From contig NZ_AP022596.1 in NCBI RefSeq assembly GCF_010731895.1, positions 2,542,001 to 2,606,000 of the forward strand: a DNA stretch of 64,000 bases. The letters are read 5' to 3'. A program made the position numbers and the translations under genes. The notes beneath the pieces are model-generated. The model did not search any database and was not told the origin of the DNA. It worked only from the letters and a program-made list of their open reading frames with translations. The DNA is from Mycolicibacterium helvum (GTDB taxonomy: Bacteria > Actinomycetota > Actinomycetes > Mycobacteriales > Mycobacteriaceae). This document shows positions 9,401-17,968 of this stretch, in pieces (position 1 is the stretch's first letter; each line of letters opens with the position of its first letter).

Positions 9401-10513
9401 CGGGCGATCGCGATCGCCCGCCAGGGTCTGTCCTACGGCATCCATGTCGCTACCAGCGCCAGCGGGTGGCTGGTCGGCCAGAAGCAGGCCCTGCTGAGTG
9501 TCTCCAACGCCCGGATCCAGCTGAGGCTGAGCAATCCCGACGAGACCCAGATGGGTACCGGTATGGAGCATCGTCGCGCAGCGCGAAACACCCTGGACCG
9601 CCCCGGCTTCGGGGTGACACGGCTGAGCCAGGAGTTGTTGATCGGCCTGCCCGAGATCGTCGGCCCGGGCGGCGAGCGGATTCCGACTCGTCAGGTCGGC
9701 CAGGTGATCGCTGCCCAGACCGGCGCCGGCAGGGTGGAGACGTTGGCCCGGCTGCCGGAACGTATCGCCCTGCGGGAGATCGTCGCCGCATACCCAGGCA
9801 CCGCCGACTCCCTCGACATCCCGTTCGCGCTGGGGGAGAGTGCGCTGCAACCGGTGGCACTGCCAAGCCGGCAAGCGCCAAACTTGCTGGTGGTCGGCAG
9901 GCAGGGCTGCGGAAAGACCAGCAGCCTGGCCGCCTTCGGGCAGGCTGTCGCCGCGCGGCTGTCACCCGAAGAAGCGCAGATCACGATCATCGACCCGAAA
10001 ACCAGCCTGATCGGGAAGATTCAAGGACCGCAGGTGCGGGCATACGCCTATACGCCCGACGATATCGATCAGGTCCTCGCTGACCTGGCCGAGATCATGC
10101 GGGACCGCTTGCCGCCGTCCGGTTTGAGCCAGGAGGAGCTGATGAGCCGCTCATCGTGGACTGGTCCGCACCACTTCGTGCTCATCGACGACGAGCAGGA
10201 ACTACGGCCCAGCGGGGCCATCGGCAAGGCGGCCGCGACGGCGCCGCTGTGGCCACTGATCGAGCGGAGCCGGGAGATCGGACTACACGTCATCGCCACC
10301 CGGTTGCCCGGCAACTGGGCCGGCGTCTCGGCGATGAGCCCATTCCTGCAGAAGCTCACCGGATCTCGGGCCCCGACGTTGTTCATGGACAACGACCCGC
10401 AGACCGTGAAGGTGTTTGGCCGCACGAGCGCTCAGCAACTGCCGCCAGGCCGCGGACTGCTGGTGACTACCGACGGCGCGATGGAAGGGGTATTGGTTGG
10501 TACACCGGATTGA
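6443..10513 (+). CDS. eccC2: ESX-2 secretion ATPase EccC2 (three FtsK/SpoIIIE-type domains in one chain)
   Basis: A 1356-residue motor ATPase that recognises Esx/PE/PPE substrates and drives export. Two transmembrane helices lie near residues 35-80. Three P-loops are visible: GTSGSGKSE (Lys about 505) in domain 1, AQRGKSTT (Lys about 867) in domain 2, and GRQGCGKTS (Lys about 1158) in domain 3. Walker B-like strands are LLVIIDEYLEL, IFLVIDNFGDL and HFVLIDDEQEL. A single polypeptide rather than split Ca/Cb chains is as in M. tuberculosis EccC2 (about 1396 residues). I chose ATG 6443 because GGGAGGG lies just upstream; the open frame extends further back into eccB2. Confidence 0.95.
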   Translation: MSKRGFVRGRRKPAPSVPPARVAVAPPLALPEREPRNILLMIALPALLVGIIGTLVVMYTSGVRSLQSGFFPMIGLVGFGALMFSGRLGRGRRISWGEQEKQRRMYLRQLDDDRDEVQRAAQEQRHSQLFVHGDPQELDTVIGGPRMWERRPADADFLDVRLGIGVQSTADSAVSLQWPEVPVGEELEPVTGRALRDFILEQSKIRGIGKVLSLRARPGFSFVGDDPDELHSFMRAVLCSLAVYHSPNDIKLMVVTRHPELWSWLVWLPHNQHDEMFDACGLRRLVFTSPTELEDALDSELHRKGRGPWTPPSGSSPTTMGSPMEAASGSALGPHWVIVDDNVGTPEQWEGITGQKGMAGITVLRLASRPGSGVGFSDEEERFSLREGRLRHRGAFYAVADMLAESTADRYARALARWSPMSAGELSETDSQGGELLRALGITDPRRLDVDRLWAESRGRGDPKWAVVPVGVKPGGELQYIVLRAKDFGGFGFHSVVIGTSGSGKSEYFLSLCNGIALTHSPETFIVIFVDMKFESAAQDLEGLPHVAGSLSNLGKDDRHLAERMRKAVDGEIARRYRLFKDAGARDANEYEEMRLAGRDLEPVPILLVIIDEYLELFHNHPEWIDLVIHIGQEGRGCNVFFTLGGQRLDLSSLSKAKSNIAFRVALRAETAEDSRDVIGSDAALHLPSKEAGYGLLKVGPRELEQFRCFYVSAPFVVPKKVVNTDTTVDVSFTQPRPLTWEYQPLSAEDNAALADADAPEEPDEFLYHADGFKKKKLLDVIRESLVSHPARAPHQIWLPPLEVGETADALVERWRGKPWWVDYGQNPGLVIPVGIEDFPEDHAQRVHIIDAEMDNIMVVATAQRGKSTTLMTLITSASLMYRPERVTFFCLGASLYPVEELPHVAGVVSLTDSEGVSRTLATIEGLIRAREASFKRYQMDIGEFRERRFGAAGGGGTDPDDKFGDIFLVIDNFGDLYDKDNGMGDRAIAIARQGLSYGIHVATSASGWLVGQKQALLSVSNARIQLRLSNPDETQMGTGMEHRRAARNTLDRPGFGVTRLSQELLIGLPEIVGPGGERIPTRQVGQVIAAQTGAGRVETLARLPERIALREIVAAYPGTADSLDIPFALGESALQPVALPSRQAPNLLVVGRQGCGKTSSLAAFGQAVAARLSPEEAQITIIDPKTSLIGKIQGPQVRAYAYTPDDIDQVLADLAEIMRDRLPPSGLSQEELMSRSSWTGPHHFVLIDDEQELRPSGAIGKAAATAPLWPLIERSREIGLHVIATRLPGNWAGVSAMSPFLQKLTGSRAPTLFMDNDPQTVKVFGRTSAQQLPPGRGLLVTTDGAMEGVLVGTPD

Positions 10514-10629
10514 GCGACCGCCTACGAGTTAGCTGCAATCGCAATTACATAAGTCGCCTTAGGTCGCCAGCACACTCTAAGATGAGGCAAGATCGCAGGT
10601 ACGCCTGTAATCACCGGAGGGAGAGCAAC

Positions 10630-10932
10630 ATGGTTTTGAATGTCAACGCTGCATCGGTATCGACCTCTGCGGCAACTGAGACCGGCATCAGCGCAGAAAT
10701 GGGCGCGGCCACCTCGGCTGCCTCGGCAGCACTGATGAGTGTCCTGCCCATGGGCGCTGACCTGGACTCCGTCGAGTTCGCTGCGGCGCTCAACGCTGCG
10801 GGCGCCTCCTACGTCGGCACCGCGACCGAGCACCTGGCCAACCGGGGCATGTTCGCCGGATCGCAGGACCTGGCGGCGGTCACCTATACCGCCACCGACG
10901 TCCTCAACAACGCGGCGCTGGGTCTGGGATAG
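10630..10932 (+). CDS. PE-family protein of ESX-2 (PE36-like)
   Basis: A 100-residue all-helical, Ala-rich protein paired with the downstream PPE. The literal Pro-Glu motif of classic PE proteins is absent from the N-terminus, as is common in ESX-2 members. The C-terminal YTATD at residues 86-90 fits the YxxxD/E type VII export signal. The start ATG 10630 has GGAGGGAG upstream. It is separated from eccC2 by 116 bases, room for an internal promoter, and from the PPE gene by four bases. It is expected to be exported as a PE-PPE heterodimer with EspG2 as chaperone for the PPE. Confidence 0.85.
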   Translation: MVLNVNAASVSTSAATETGISAEMGAATSAASAALMSVLPMGADLDSVEFAAALNAAGASYVGTATEHLANRGMFAGSQDLAAVTYTATDVLNNAALGLG

Positions 10933-10936
10933 ATCG

Positions 10937-12169
10937 ATGCCTGATCCCGCATGGCCGGCGTTGTCGCCTGAAACCAATTACCTGCGGCTGGTCGGGCCGG
11001 GGGCTGGTGGCACGGCGACCACGATGGCCAGCGGGGCGGCCTGGCAGGCGCTGATGGGCAGCAATGAGCTGGCCTTCTCGCTGTCGCAGCTGAACACCGC
11101 CGTGACCTCGCTGAACTTCGAGGGCATCGGCGGCCTCAGCTCGACGACCGCGGTCACCGGACTCAACACCGCGTTGCAGCTGCTCGCCGGCTGGGTGCAG
11201 GAGAAGCCACCGATCGCCGCCAGCGCCGTCTCGGCTTATGAGACCGCGGTGTCGACGATGATCCCCGCCGAAGTCTCCATCGCCAACCGCACCGAACAGG
11301 CTGCCGATGTCGGCATCAATCCTTCGGTTCTGGGGGCGCTGACCCCGGCAATCGTGGCACTGGACACCGAGTACTACGGCGAGCACTGGCCGCACAATGC
11401 CGGGGCGGGCGCCTCGTACGGCGCCGCACTGGCAGCCTTGGTCGCCGCTTTGGCCGTGCCGCCGCCGATCGCGCCGCTGGGCGCGTCACCGGCCGCACCC
11501 GCCGCGGCGGCAGCTGCCGTGGCGCAGGCCGCCGGCACCACCGGCATGCAGGCCGCCACCCAAGGGACCGGTCAGGTGACTCAGATGGCTGGCCAGACGG
11601 CGGCCGCACCCGCTTCGGCCGGCAGTGAGATGAGCTCGATGATGATGCAGCCGATGCAGGCCGCAATGGGTGCCATGCAGCCGCTGATGGGGATGTTCCA
11701 GGCCCCGATGCAGGCCTTCCAAGGCCTGTCGAGCCTGCCGCAGTCGATGATGGGCTCACTCGGCGGGATGTTCAACGGGATGAAGGGCGCCGACGCCGCG
11801 GTGCCGGCTGCAGACCTCGTTAAGGCCAGTGCGCCGGCGGGCGGCGCCGGCATCGGCGGTGGGGGCGTCGGCGGTGGCGGTGGCGGCGGCGGTGGTATGC
11901 CCGGCGCGGGCCTGACCAGCTACACCCGGCCCACAAGCAGCTTTGCCCCGGAGAATTCGGGTCGGCCGACGTCGCTGAAGTCCGGTCTGCTCAGTGCGGC
12001 CGAGGTGCGGGGTCCGACCGCGTCGCCCATGGGCGGTGGCGCGATGCCGATGTCGCCGGCGAGCGCGGGGATGCTCGCTCACGGGAAAGGTGAGAACAGC
12101 AAAGACGATGTGGCGCACGCCCGCATCGTGATGGAACCGGTTCCGCAGCGGGACCCACGGATCAGCTAA
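10937..12169 (+). CDS. PPE-family protein of ESX-2 (PPE69-like)
   Basis: A 410-residue PPE protein. It starts with PDPAWPALSPETNYLRL, in which SPE stands at the place of the usual PPE motif, and carries a helical domain to about residue 180. A low-complexity C-terminal half follows: Ala-rich, then Met/Gln-rich, then a Gly-rich run near residue 310. Size and order match PPE69 (Rv3892c) of ESX-2. It should pair with the upstream PE and be bound by EspG2 before export. The ATG at 10937 lies four bases after the PE stop, supporting co-translation. Confidence 0.88.
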   Translation: MPDPAWPALSPETNYLRLVGPGAGGTATTMASGAAWQALMGSNELAFSLSQLNTAVTSLNFEGIGGLSSTTAVTGLNTALQLLAGWVQEKPPIAASAVSAYETAVSTMIPAEVSIANRTEQAADVGINPSVLGALTPAIVALDTEYYGEHWPHNAGAGASYGAALAALVAALAVPPPIAPLGASPAAPAAAAAAVAQAAGTTGMQAATQGTGQVTQMAGQTAAAPASAGSEMSSMMMQPMQAAMGAMQPLMGMFQAPMQAFQGLSSLPQSMMGSLGGMFNGMKGADAAVPAADLVKASAPAGGAGIGGGGVGGGGGGGGGMPGAGLTSYTRPTSSFAPENSGRPTSLKSGLLSAAEVRGPTASPMGGGAMPMSPASAGMLAHGKGENSKDDVAHARIVMEPVPQRDPRIS

Positions 12170-12295
12170 CGGCTTGGTACTAGGGGGTGCGTCCGTCAAC
12201 GTTTGCCAGAGGGTGAAGTGACAGAAGATCTGCCTTCGCTCGATACTCGTTAACACACCCCTCACGGGGACCACGATCAGCAAAGGGAAAAGCAC

Positions 12296-12601
12296 ATGAC
12301 ACTAGTCGTCACACCGGAGGTGCTGCGGAGCACGCAGCAGGCCATCGAGTCCGCCCTTGAGCACGCCACGGCGATCGCCAACGGGTACCTCAGCAGCCAT
12401 GAAGGCCTGGGCTCGGCGGTCTGGGGTGGCCAGGCTCAGCTCGCGTCGGTCAACACCGCCGCACAGATCAACCACGACCTGCAGCAGACCATCACTGGCG
12501 GCACTCGCTTGGCCCACGGTCTGAGCCAGGCGGCTTCGATGATGGAGCAGCATGAGGCCGACGCCGCCCACAGCCTGACCAGCTTCGCCGCCAACTCCTA
12601 A
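12296..12601 (+). CDS. esxD: WXG100 protein EsxD
   Basis: A 101-residue WXG100 protein with two helices joined by a turn containing WGG (in SAVWGGQAQL), the family's Trp-x-Gly motif. It precedes esxC by 32 bases, and the pair is expected to form the exported ESX-2 heterodimer. ATG 12296 is preceded by AAAGGGA. The C-terminus (TSFAANS) has no clear YxxxD/E signal, so the signal for the pair would have to sit in the partner, where none is obvious either. Confidence 0.88.
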   Translation: MTLVVTPEVLRSTQQAIESALEHATAIANGYLSSHEGLGSAVWGGQAQLASVNTAAQINHDLQQTITGGTRLAHGLSQAASMMEQHEADAAHSLTSFAANS

Positions 12602-12633
12602 TCCCCAGACCACTCACGAAAAGGACTTCACCA

Positions 12634-12921
12634 ATGTCAGACAACATCACCTATAACCACGGCGGTGTCGCCGACTTCGCCTCCGATGTCGGCTCGCGGT
12701 CGGCCCAGTTGATGGAAATCCACGACGATATCCTGCAGCGCACCAACGCAATTGCTGACTTCTTCCAGGGTGCCGCGGCGGGCTCTTTCCATGAGGCTCA
12801 GATGCAGATGCTGCAGGGCCTGCAGGGCCTCATCGAGACGATGAACCAGCACGGCTCGACGATCAGCAGCGTGAACGACAGTGCGCATCAGACCGACATG
12901 ATGATGGGCAACCTCTTCTAA
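12634..12921 (+). CDS. esxC: WXG100-family protein EsxC
   Basis: A 95-residue helical hairpin protein, the same length as M. tuberculosis EsxC (Rv3890c), whose sequence as I remember it shares SDxITYNxGxVxDFASDVGSR and QMLxGLQGLIET. The Trp of the WXG turn is replaced by Phe (FFQGAAAGSF), as in other EsxC proteins. AAGGA precedes ATG 12634. A strong hairpin follows the stop, so this may be the end of a highly expressed structural-gene transcript. It is predicted to be secreted through ESX-2 with EsxD. Confidence 0.92.
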   Translation: MSDNITYNHGGVADFASDVGSRSAQLMEIHDDILQRTNAIADFFQGAAAGSFHEAQMQMLQGLQGLIETMNQHGSTISSVNDSAHQTDMMMGNLF

Positions 12922-12940
12922 CCGGACTTCTCAGCCGGTG

Positions 12941-12962
12941 GGGGCGCACGTCGGTGCGCCCC
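12941..12962 (+). terminator. Strong hairpin between esxC and espG2
   Basis: A perfect nine-base-pair stem, GGGGCGCAC pairing with GTGCGCCCC around the loop GTCG, lies in the 63-base gap after esxC. The following bases are only moderately T-rich (TGCTGTCTGTCTT). It could be a partial terminator or a processing/stability element that raises esx mRNA over downstream genes. Confidence 0.55.
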
Positions 12963-12984
12963 TGCTGTCTGTCTTGGGGGAACC

Positions 12985-13818
12985 ATGTTGACGACGACAC
13001 TGGACGGCCTGTGGGTGTTGCAGGTGCTGTCCGGCATCGAGGTAGTGGCACCCGAGCTCGGCCTGCGGCCGCATCTGCCCAGTATCGAGACTCGAGAGAT
13101 GGCGTTGGCGCACCCCGTCGCCGACGAGTTGCGGGCCGCGGGTGTCATCACCGACGCGGGGGCCGTCGATGACGCGGTCCTGGAGTGGCTGACGGTGCTG
13201 TCCCGCCGGGACATCGCCCTACTGGTCTACGCGCAGACACCCGTGCAGGGGACCGAACCGGAGCGGGTGCTGCTGGCGCGTTTCGCTCAGTGGTGGGTTG
13301 TGCTGGAGCGCAACGGCATCCTGGTGCGCCTGTCCGGAGTCGGCACGGCGACCTCAGAAGAATCGGCCGGCATGCTGATCAATGCGCAGATCGTGCGGCT
13401 GTGCGGTGAGATGAGGGCTGCGTCGCTGCGGCCCGTCACCCTAGATGTGCCCGAACTGCTTGCCGCCGTGCATGATCAGGCGAGTTTGCGGAGCTTTCTC
13501 CTCGACCAGAGGTTCGACGGCGATCAGGTCACGATGCTGACCCTGGCGGCTGACACCGAGCGTTCGGCGCAGGCCTCGGTGGTGGCGATCCAGTCCGGCA
13601 TGCCCAGCGGGCCGGCGCGATCCCACATCGATCGGGGGGCGGTCACCATCATCGATACCCCGCAAGGCAGATTGGTGTCCGAACACGTCACCCGCGGTGG
13701 AAAATCGTGGATGATCGTCTCGCCGGGATCAGCCGCCAACATCGCCTCCGCGGTGTTGAAGATGGTTCGCCGACTGCCCGCCGAAGACGAGTGGTTCTCA
13801 CACAGAAAGGTTGTCTAG
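12985..13818 (+). CDS. espG2: ESX-2 PE/PPE chaperone EspG2
   Basis: A 277-residue cytosolic EspG. EspG proteins bind the tip of the PPE partner of PE-PPE heterodimers and keep it soluble for the EccC motor. The start resembles other EspG proteins (TTTLDGLWVLQVLSGIEVV), and the length is typical. ATG 12985 follows TTGGGGGA. The stop is directly followed by the GTG of the MinD-like gene with no gap. Assignment is by sequence and position between esxC and the MinD-like gene. Confidence 0.88.
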   Translation: MLTTTLDGLWVLQVLSGIEVVAPELGLRPHLPSIETREMALAHPVADELRAAGVITDAGAVDDAVLEWLTVLSRRDIALLVYAQTPVQGTEPERVLLARFAQWWVVLERNGILVRLSGVGTATSEESAGMLINAQIVRLCGEMRAASLRPVTLDVPELLAAVHDQASLRSFLLDQRFDGDQVTMLTLAADTERSAQASVVAIQSGMPSGPARSHIDRGAVTIIDTPQGRLVSEHVTRGGKSWMIVSPGSAANIASAVLKMVRRLPAEDEWFSHRKVV

Positions 13819-14850
13819 GTGACGAATCCCTGGAATGAGCCGGGGCGTTCCGCCGATCCCCGCGATCCCCTCGGCCGCGAAGGCTTCGGGGCCCACCATC
13901 GTCCGCAGCAGGACTCGGTGTCGGGCACGCTGCGGATCTCAGACATGGTGGCACCGCGCAAGATCCCGCCCGGCTCGGGTTGGCGCAAGTTCATCTACAA
14001 CATTTCGTTCAAGACCATCAACCTCGGTGAATCCCCGGGCGAGCGGCACTACCGCGAATTGCGCGAACGGATCCGCAGGCACATCCGCAAGCAGTACGTG
14101 ATCGGGTTCGTCTCCGGCAAGGGCGGGGTCGGCAAGACGACGATGACGGCGAGCGTCGGCGCGGTCTTCCGTGAATGCCGCCCGGAGAATGTCGTGGCGA
14201 TCGACGCCGCGCCCGGCTTCGGCACACTGGCCGGCCGCATTGACGAGGCGCCCCCGGGCGACTATTCCGCGGTACTCAATGACACCGACGTCCAGGGCTA
14301 CGCGGACATCCGAGAACACCTGGGCCAGAATCAGATCGGGCTCGATGTGCTGGCCGGAAATCGAGTCTCCGACCAGCCCCGCCCACTGGTTCCGGCGATG
14401 TTCACCGGTGTGCTGTCCCGGCTGCGTCGAACCCACAACGTGATCCTGGTGGACACCGCCGACGACCTGGAGCATCCCGTGATGAAGGCGGTCTTCGACG
14501 CCTGCGACACCCTGGTGTTCGTATCGGGTCTGACCGCCGACACCTCGCTGCCGGTCACCCGGTCGATCGATCTGCTGCGCTCGCTCGGCTACCACGAATT
14601 GGTGTCGCGCAGCATGGTGATTCTCAACGACAGTCGCAACAGCTCCGACTCGGATGCTCGGAAGTATCTGACCGAGCGCTTCAGCCAGTCCGGTGCAACC
14701 GTCGAATTCATGCCCTACGACCCGCATCTGGCCAAGGGCGGCATCATCGATGCCCAGCATGAGCTTCAGAAGAAGACTCGGCTGCGGCTCTTCGAGATCA
14801 CCGCGGCGCTGGCCGACAAGTACACGCCGGATGCCGATAGGCCACGCTGA
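13819..14850 (+). CDS. MinD/ParA-like ATPase of the ESX-2 locus (Rv3888c/EspI-like)
   Basis: A 343-residue deviant-Walker ATPase with GKGGVGKTTMT near residue 100. The conserved VAIDAAPGFGTLAGRID and VILVDTADDLEH segments follow. The N-terminal 70 residues are variable, without the very long proline-rich extension of EspI of ESX-1. Length and place match Rv3888c in M. tuberculosis ESX-2. EspI-type ATPases modulate ESX secretion in response to cellular ATP. The same control here is an inference. GTG 13819 abuts the espG2 stop, and its TGA overlaps the eccD2 ATG. Confidence 0.85.
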   Translation: MTNPWNEPGRSADPRDPLGREGFGAHHRPQQDSVSGTLRISDMVAPRKIPPGSGWRKFIYNISFKTINLGESPGERHYRELRERIRRHIRKQYVIGFVSGKGGVGKTTMTASVGAVFRECRPENVVAIDAAPGFGTLAGRIDEAPPGDYSAVLNDTDVQGYADIREHLGQNQIGLDVLAGNRVSDQPRPLVPAMFTGVLSRLRRTHNVILVDTADDLEHPVMKAVFDACDTLVFVSGLTADTSLPVTRSIDLLRSLGYHELVSRSMVILNDSRNSSDSDARKYLTERFSQSGATVEFMPYDPHLAKGGIIDAQHELQKKTRLRLFEITAALADKYTPDADRPR

Positions 14851-16331
14851 TGGCCAAGGTCTCCTTCCCGGCGCGCTGCGCCGTCGCGGTGATCTGTGGC
14901 CAACACCTTGTTTCCCAGGTCTATCCGGCCTCGGTGCCGGTCGAGGTGTTCATCGACAATGTCGTCGAGCTGCTCAACGAGGAGCTCAAGAGGCGCGGCG
15001 TTCCTGGGCTGGACCCCGGTATCGGCTATGAACTGAACCGGGCCAACGGGACCAGGCTCGACGTCACGAAGACGCTGGACGAGCTCGGCGTCGAAGACGG
15101 ATCAACCCTGGTGCTGGTGCCGGCGCAGGAAGGCGAGTCCTTCGAACCGCAGTACGAATCGTTGTCGACGGGCCTGGCCCGGGTCGGCAAGCGGTTGTTC
15201 GCCCCGGTGACCGCTGAGACCGCCGCGCACACCGCGATGGCGGTGCTGGCGATGGTCGCCCTGTCTGTTCTGGGACTGGGTCTGCACACCCGCCTGCACA
15301 CCGACTCGGTGATACCGGCCATCGTCACCGGGGCCGTCGGTCTGCTTCTCGCCGTCGGCGCCGGCTCGATCTGGCGATGGTGGCCCCAGCGAGCCGATCT
15401 GCTCGGCGGCTTCGGCTGGCTGGCCGTGCCCTTATTGGCAGTCGGCTTCGCCGCTGCGGCCCCCGGCGATGTCGGCGCCGCGCACGTGTTCATCGCAGCC
15501 CTGGCCACCGCCGTGTTGACCGTCGGTGTGGTGACGATGACCGGTCGTCACCTCACAGTTGCCGCGACGGTGGTAACCGTGTGCGGCGTTGGTGGATTGG
15601 TGGCCATCGCCCGGATGTGGGCTGCTGTCCCGGCGCAATGGCTGGGCATGTGCTCGCTGATCGGTCTTCTGTTGCTCCTGACGCTCGCTCCCACGTTCGC
15701 GTTGTGGGCGGCGCGAATTCGCCCGCCGCACTTCGGATCCATCACTGGGCGCGATCTGTTCCGCCGCAGCGACGGCCTTCCGGTCGACACCGTTACCCCC
15801 GTCGACGACGAGGCCGAGGACGAGCCGAACCCGGACACCACACCCCCGGGTTCGGTCATCACCGTGGCCGCCCAACGCGCCAACAGCGTGCTCACCGGCA
15901 TCTGTGTGGCCGCCGCGATCGCGTTACCCGCGGCGGTGTGGGCCACGCTGATGCCCGGGCGGGCCAAGAGCAACGCCGCGGCCGTACTGGCTGGACTGTT
16001 CGTGCTCATCTTCATCAGCCGTGGCCGCGCGTTCGCCGACAAGCGCCAGGCCGTCGCACTGGTATGCGGTGCGGCCGCTGCACTCTGCGTCGGCGTGATC
16101 CGCTACGTCCTGCACGAGCCGGCGGATTCGGGCGCGGCCCTGCTGTGGGGAACGTTTGCGCTGGCGATTTTCGCCGGCGCGGGACTGGCTGCGGCGCTAT
16201 TGGTTCCCGTCACCCGCTTCACGCCGCTGGTGCGGATGATCGCCGAATGGCTCGAGCTGGCGGCGATCGTGGCTGCCTTCCCGCTGGCCGCGTGGGTCGG
16301 CGGACTGTTCACCTGGGTCAGAATGCGATGA
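14850..16331 (+). CDS. eccD2: ESX-2 membrane channel subunit EccD2
   Basis: A 493-residue EccD. Residues 1-90 form the ubiquitin-like cytosolic domain (CAVAVICGQHLVSQVYPASV and later ELGVEDGSTLVLVPAQ). About eleven hydrophobic helices follow from residue 125 to the C-terminus, with a charged cytosolic loop around residues 300-330. EccD dimers line the membrane pore complex of type VII systems. TGATG coupling joins it to the MinD-like gene, and ATGA coupling to mycP2. Confidence 0.93.
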   Translation: MAKVSFPARCAVAVICGQHLVSQVYPASVPVEVFIDNVVELLNEELKRRGVPGLDPGIGYELNRANGTRLDVTKTLDELGVEDGSTLVLVPAQEGESFEPQYESLSTGLARVGKRLFAPVTAETAAHTAMAVLAMVALSVLGLGLHTRLHTDSVIPAIVTGAVGLLLAVGAGSIWRWWPQRADLLGGFGWLAVPLLAVGFAAAAPGDVGAAHVFIAALATAVLTVGVVTMTGRHLTVAATVVTVCGVGGLVAIARMWAAVPAQWLGMCSLIGLLLLLTLAPTFALWAARIRPPHFGSITGRDLFRRSDGLPVDTVTPVDDEAEDEPNPDTTPPGSVITVAAQRANSVLTGICVAAAIALPAAVWATLMPGRAKSNAAAVLAGLFVLIFISRGRAFADKRQAVALVCGAAAALCVGVIRYVLHEPADSGAALLWGTFALAIFAGAGLAAALLVPVTRFTPLVRMIAEWLELAAIVAAFPLAAWVGGLFTWVRMR

Positions 16332-17968
16332 CGGCGCCTGGACAGCGAATCGCCGCGACGGCGATGGTCATCCTGCTGACCGGAATCATCGCCAATATTC
16401 CGGCAGCGCAAGCAATCCCACCGCCCAGTGTGGACCCGTCGCTGGTTCCACCGGATGGGCCGCCGCGTCCCGATCAACCCATGCGGCAGAGCAACATCTG
16501 CGCGCGCACCATCACGGTGGCCGATCCGAATGTGGCACTGCCGGCACCGAATCTGGCGATGCTCAATATCGGCAAGGCCTGGCAGTACTCGACGGGTAAC
16601 GGTGTGCCGGTGGCGGTGATCGACACCGGAGTCAATCCGAACCCTCGCCTGCCCGTGGTGCCCGGCGGGGACTACATCATGGGCGGCGACGGCCTGATGG
16701 ACTGCGATGCGCACGGCACGATCGTCGCCTCGCTGATCGCGGCGGCACCGCACGGTGGACCGCCGCCGGCGCCGATGCCGCCCACCCCAGCGTTCCCGCC
16801 GCCTGCCGGTCCGCCACCAGTCACCGCGGCACCGCCACCGCCGGGCTCGCCGCCCGCGCCGCCTGCACCGCCACCACCACCCGTACCGGTGACGGTCACC
16901 CAAACCATGCCTGCGCCGCCGCCCCCGCCCCCGCCGCCGGATCAGCCGTCCAACGGCCCGGGGGACCCGGACCCGGGTGGGCCTGACGATCCCGAGGTGC
17001 CGCCACCCCCGCCGGGAGCGCCCGATGGTGTTGCCGGGGTGGCTCCGAATGCCGTGGTGATCTCGATTCGGCAGTCGTCGCGGGCCTACGAACCGGAGAA
17101 CCCGGGACCTGGTGACAGCGAGGCACGCAAGAAGGCCGGCACCGTGGCGACGCTGGCCAGTGCGATCGTGCATGCCGCAAACATGGGCGCCAAGGTCATC
17201 AACATCAGCGTCACGTCGTGCGTCTCGGCCGCCGACCCACTTGATCAGCGCGCGCTCGGCGCTGCGGTCTGGTACGCGGCGACCGTCAAGGACGCTGTCA
17301 TCGTCGCGGCTGCCGGGAACGAGGGGGAGGACGGCTGTGCGCAGAATCCGTCGTTCGACCCGCTGGACACCTCCGATCCGCGCGACTGGCATCAGGTCAA
17401 GACAGTGTCGTCACCGTCGTGGTTCTCCGACTATGTGCTGTCGGTGGGCGCGGTCGACAACACCGGCGCGCCGATCAGCAAGAGCCTGGCCGGCCCGTGG
17501 GTGGCCGCAGCCGCACCCGGTGTCGGGGTCATGGGCCTATCCCCGCAGACCGCGGGACCGGTCAACGCCTATCCGCCGGTGCGCCCGGGTGAGAAGAACA
17601 TGCCGTTCTGGGGCACCAGCTTCTCGGCGGCCTATGTGTCCGGCGTGGCGGCACTGGTTCGGGCCAAGTACCCGGACCTCACGGCCAACCAGGTCATCCA
17701 CCGGATCCTGCAGACTGCACACAATCCACCCCGCGGAGTGGACAACCAGGTGGGCTATGGCGTTGTCGATCCGGTTGCCGCGCTGACGTTCAACGTGCCA
17801 CCCGGTGACCGGCTCGCCCCTGGTTCGTTGACCCGGGTGATGGCGCCCCCACCGCCCCCCGCGTCGCCCGACCATCGGGCCCGCAACGTCGCCCTGATCT
17901 TCGCCGGTGCTGTCGTGGGTGCCGTACTGCTGGCCAGCATCATCACTCGTGCGAGGCGGGCGCGGTGA
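16328..17968 (+). CDS. mycP2: Mycosin MycP2, membrane-anchored subtilisin-like protease
   Basis: A 546-residue serine protease. A signal peptide (about 1-29) leads to a subtilisin domain with Asp99 (VAVIDTGVN), His129 (CDAHGTIVA) and Ser431 (GTSFSAAYVSG). An Asn in VAAAGNEGED is the oxyanion residue. The catalytic triad is complete. A long Pro-rich loop of about 90 residues is inserted after the catalytic His, as is usual in MycP2. A C-terminal helix (ALIFAGAVVGAVLLASII) anchors it, leaving a short basic tail inside. Mycosins stabilise the ESX complex and can process substrates. It overlaps eccE2 as GTGA. Confidence 0.95.
   Translation: MTAPGQRIAATAMVILLTGIIANIPAAQAIPPPSVDPSLVPPDGPPRPDQPMRQSNICARTITVADPNVALPAPNLAMLNIGKAWQYSTGNGVPVAVIDTGVNPNPRLPVVPGGDYIMGGDGLMDCDAHGTIVASLIAAAPHGGPPPAPMPPTPAFPPPAGPPPVTAAPPPPGSPPAPPAPPPPPVPVTVTQTMPAPPPPPPPPDQPSNGPGDPDPGGPDDPEVPPPPPGAPDGVAGVAPNAVVISIRQSSRAYEPENPGPGDSEARKKAGTVATLASAIVHAANMGAKVINISVTSCVSAADPLDQRALGAAVWYAATVKDAVIVAAAGNEGEDGCAQNPSFDPLDTSDPRDWHQVKTVSSPSWFSDYVLSVGAVDNTGAPISKSLAGPWVAAAAPGVGVMGLSPQTAGPVNAYPPVRPGEKNMPFWGTSFSAAYVSGVAALVRAKYPDLTANQVIHRILQTAHNPPRGVDNQVGYGVVDPVAALTFNVPPGDRLAPGSLTRVMAPPPPPASPDHRARNVALIFAGAVVGAVLLASIITRARRAR

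Noticed and set aside
8501..9874. A 457-codon frame antisense to eccC2
   Set aside because: eccC2 shows three P-loops in the plus strand, and the antisense translation is rich in His/Gln/Arg without domain features.
12170..12295. A gene between the PPE gene and esxD
   Set aside because: The 126 bases contain only short frames. The CCCCTCACGGGG sequence may be a small hairpin, but it was too weak to list.
16103..17392. A 429-codon antisense frame over mycP2
   Set aside because: It is created by the Pro-rich, GC-rich mycosin insert and reads as Arg/Gly repeats.
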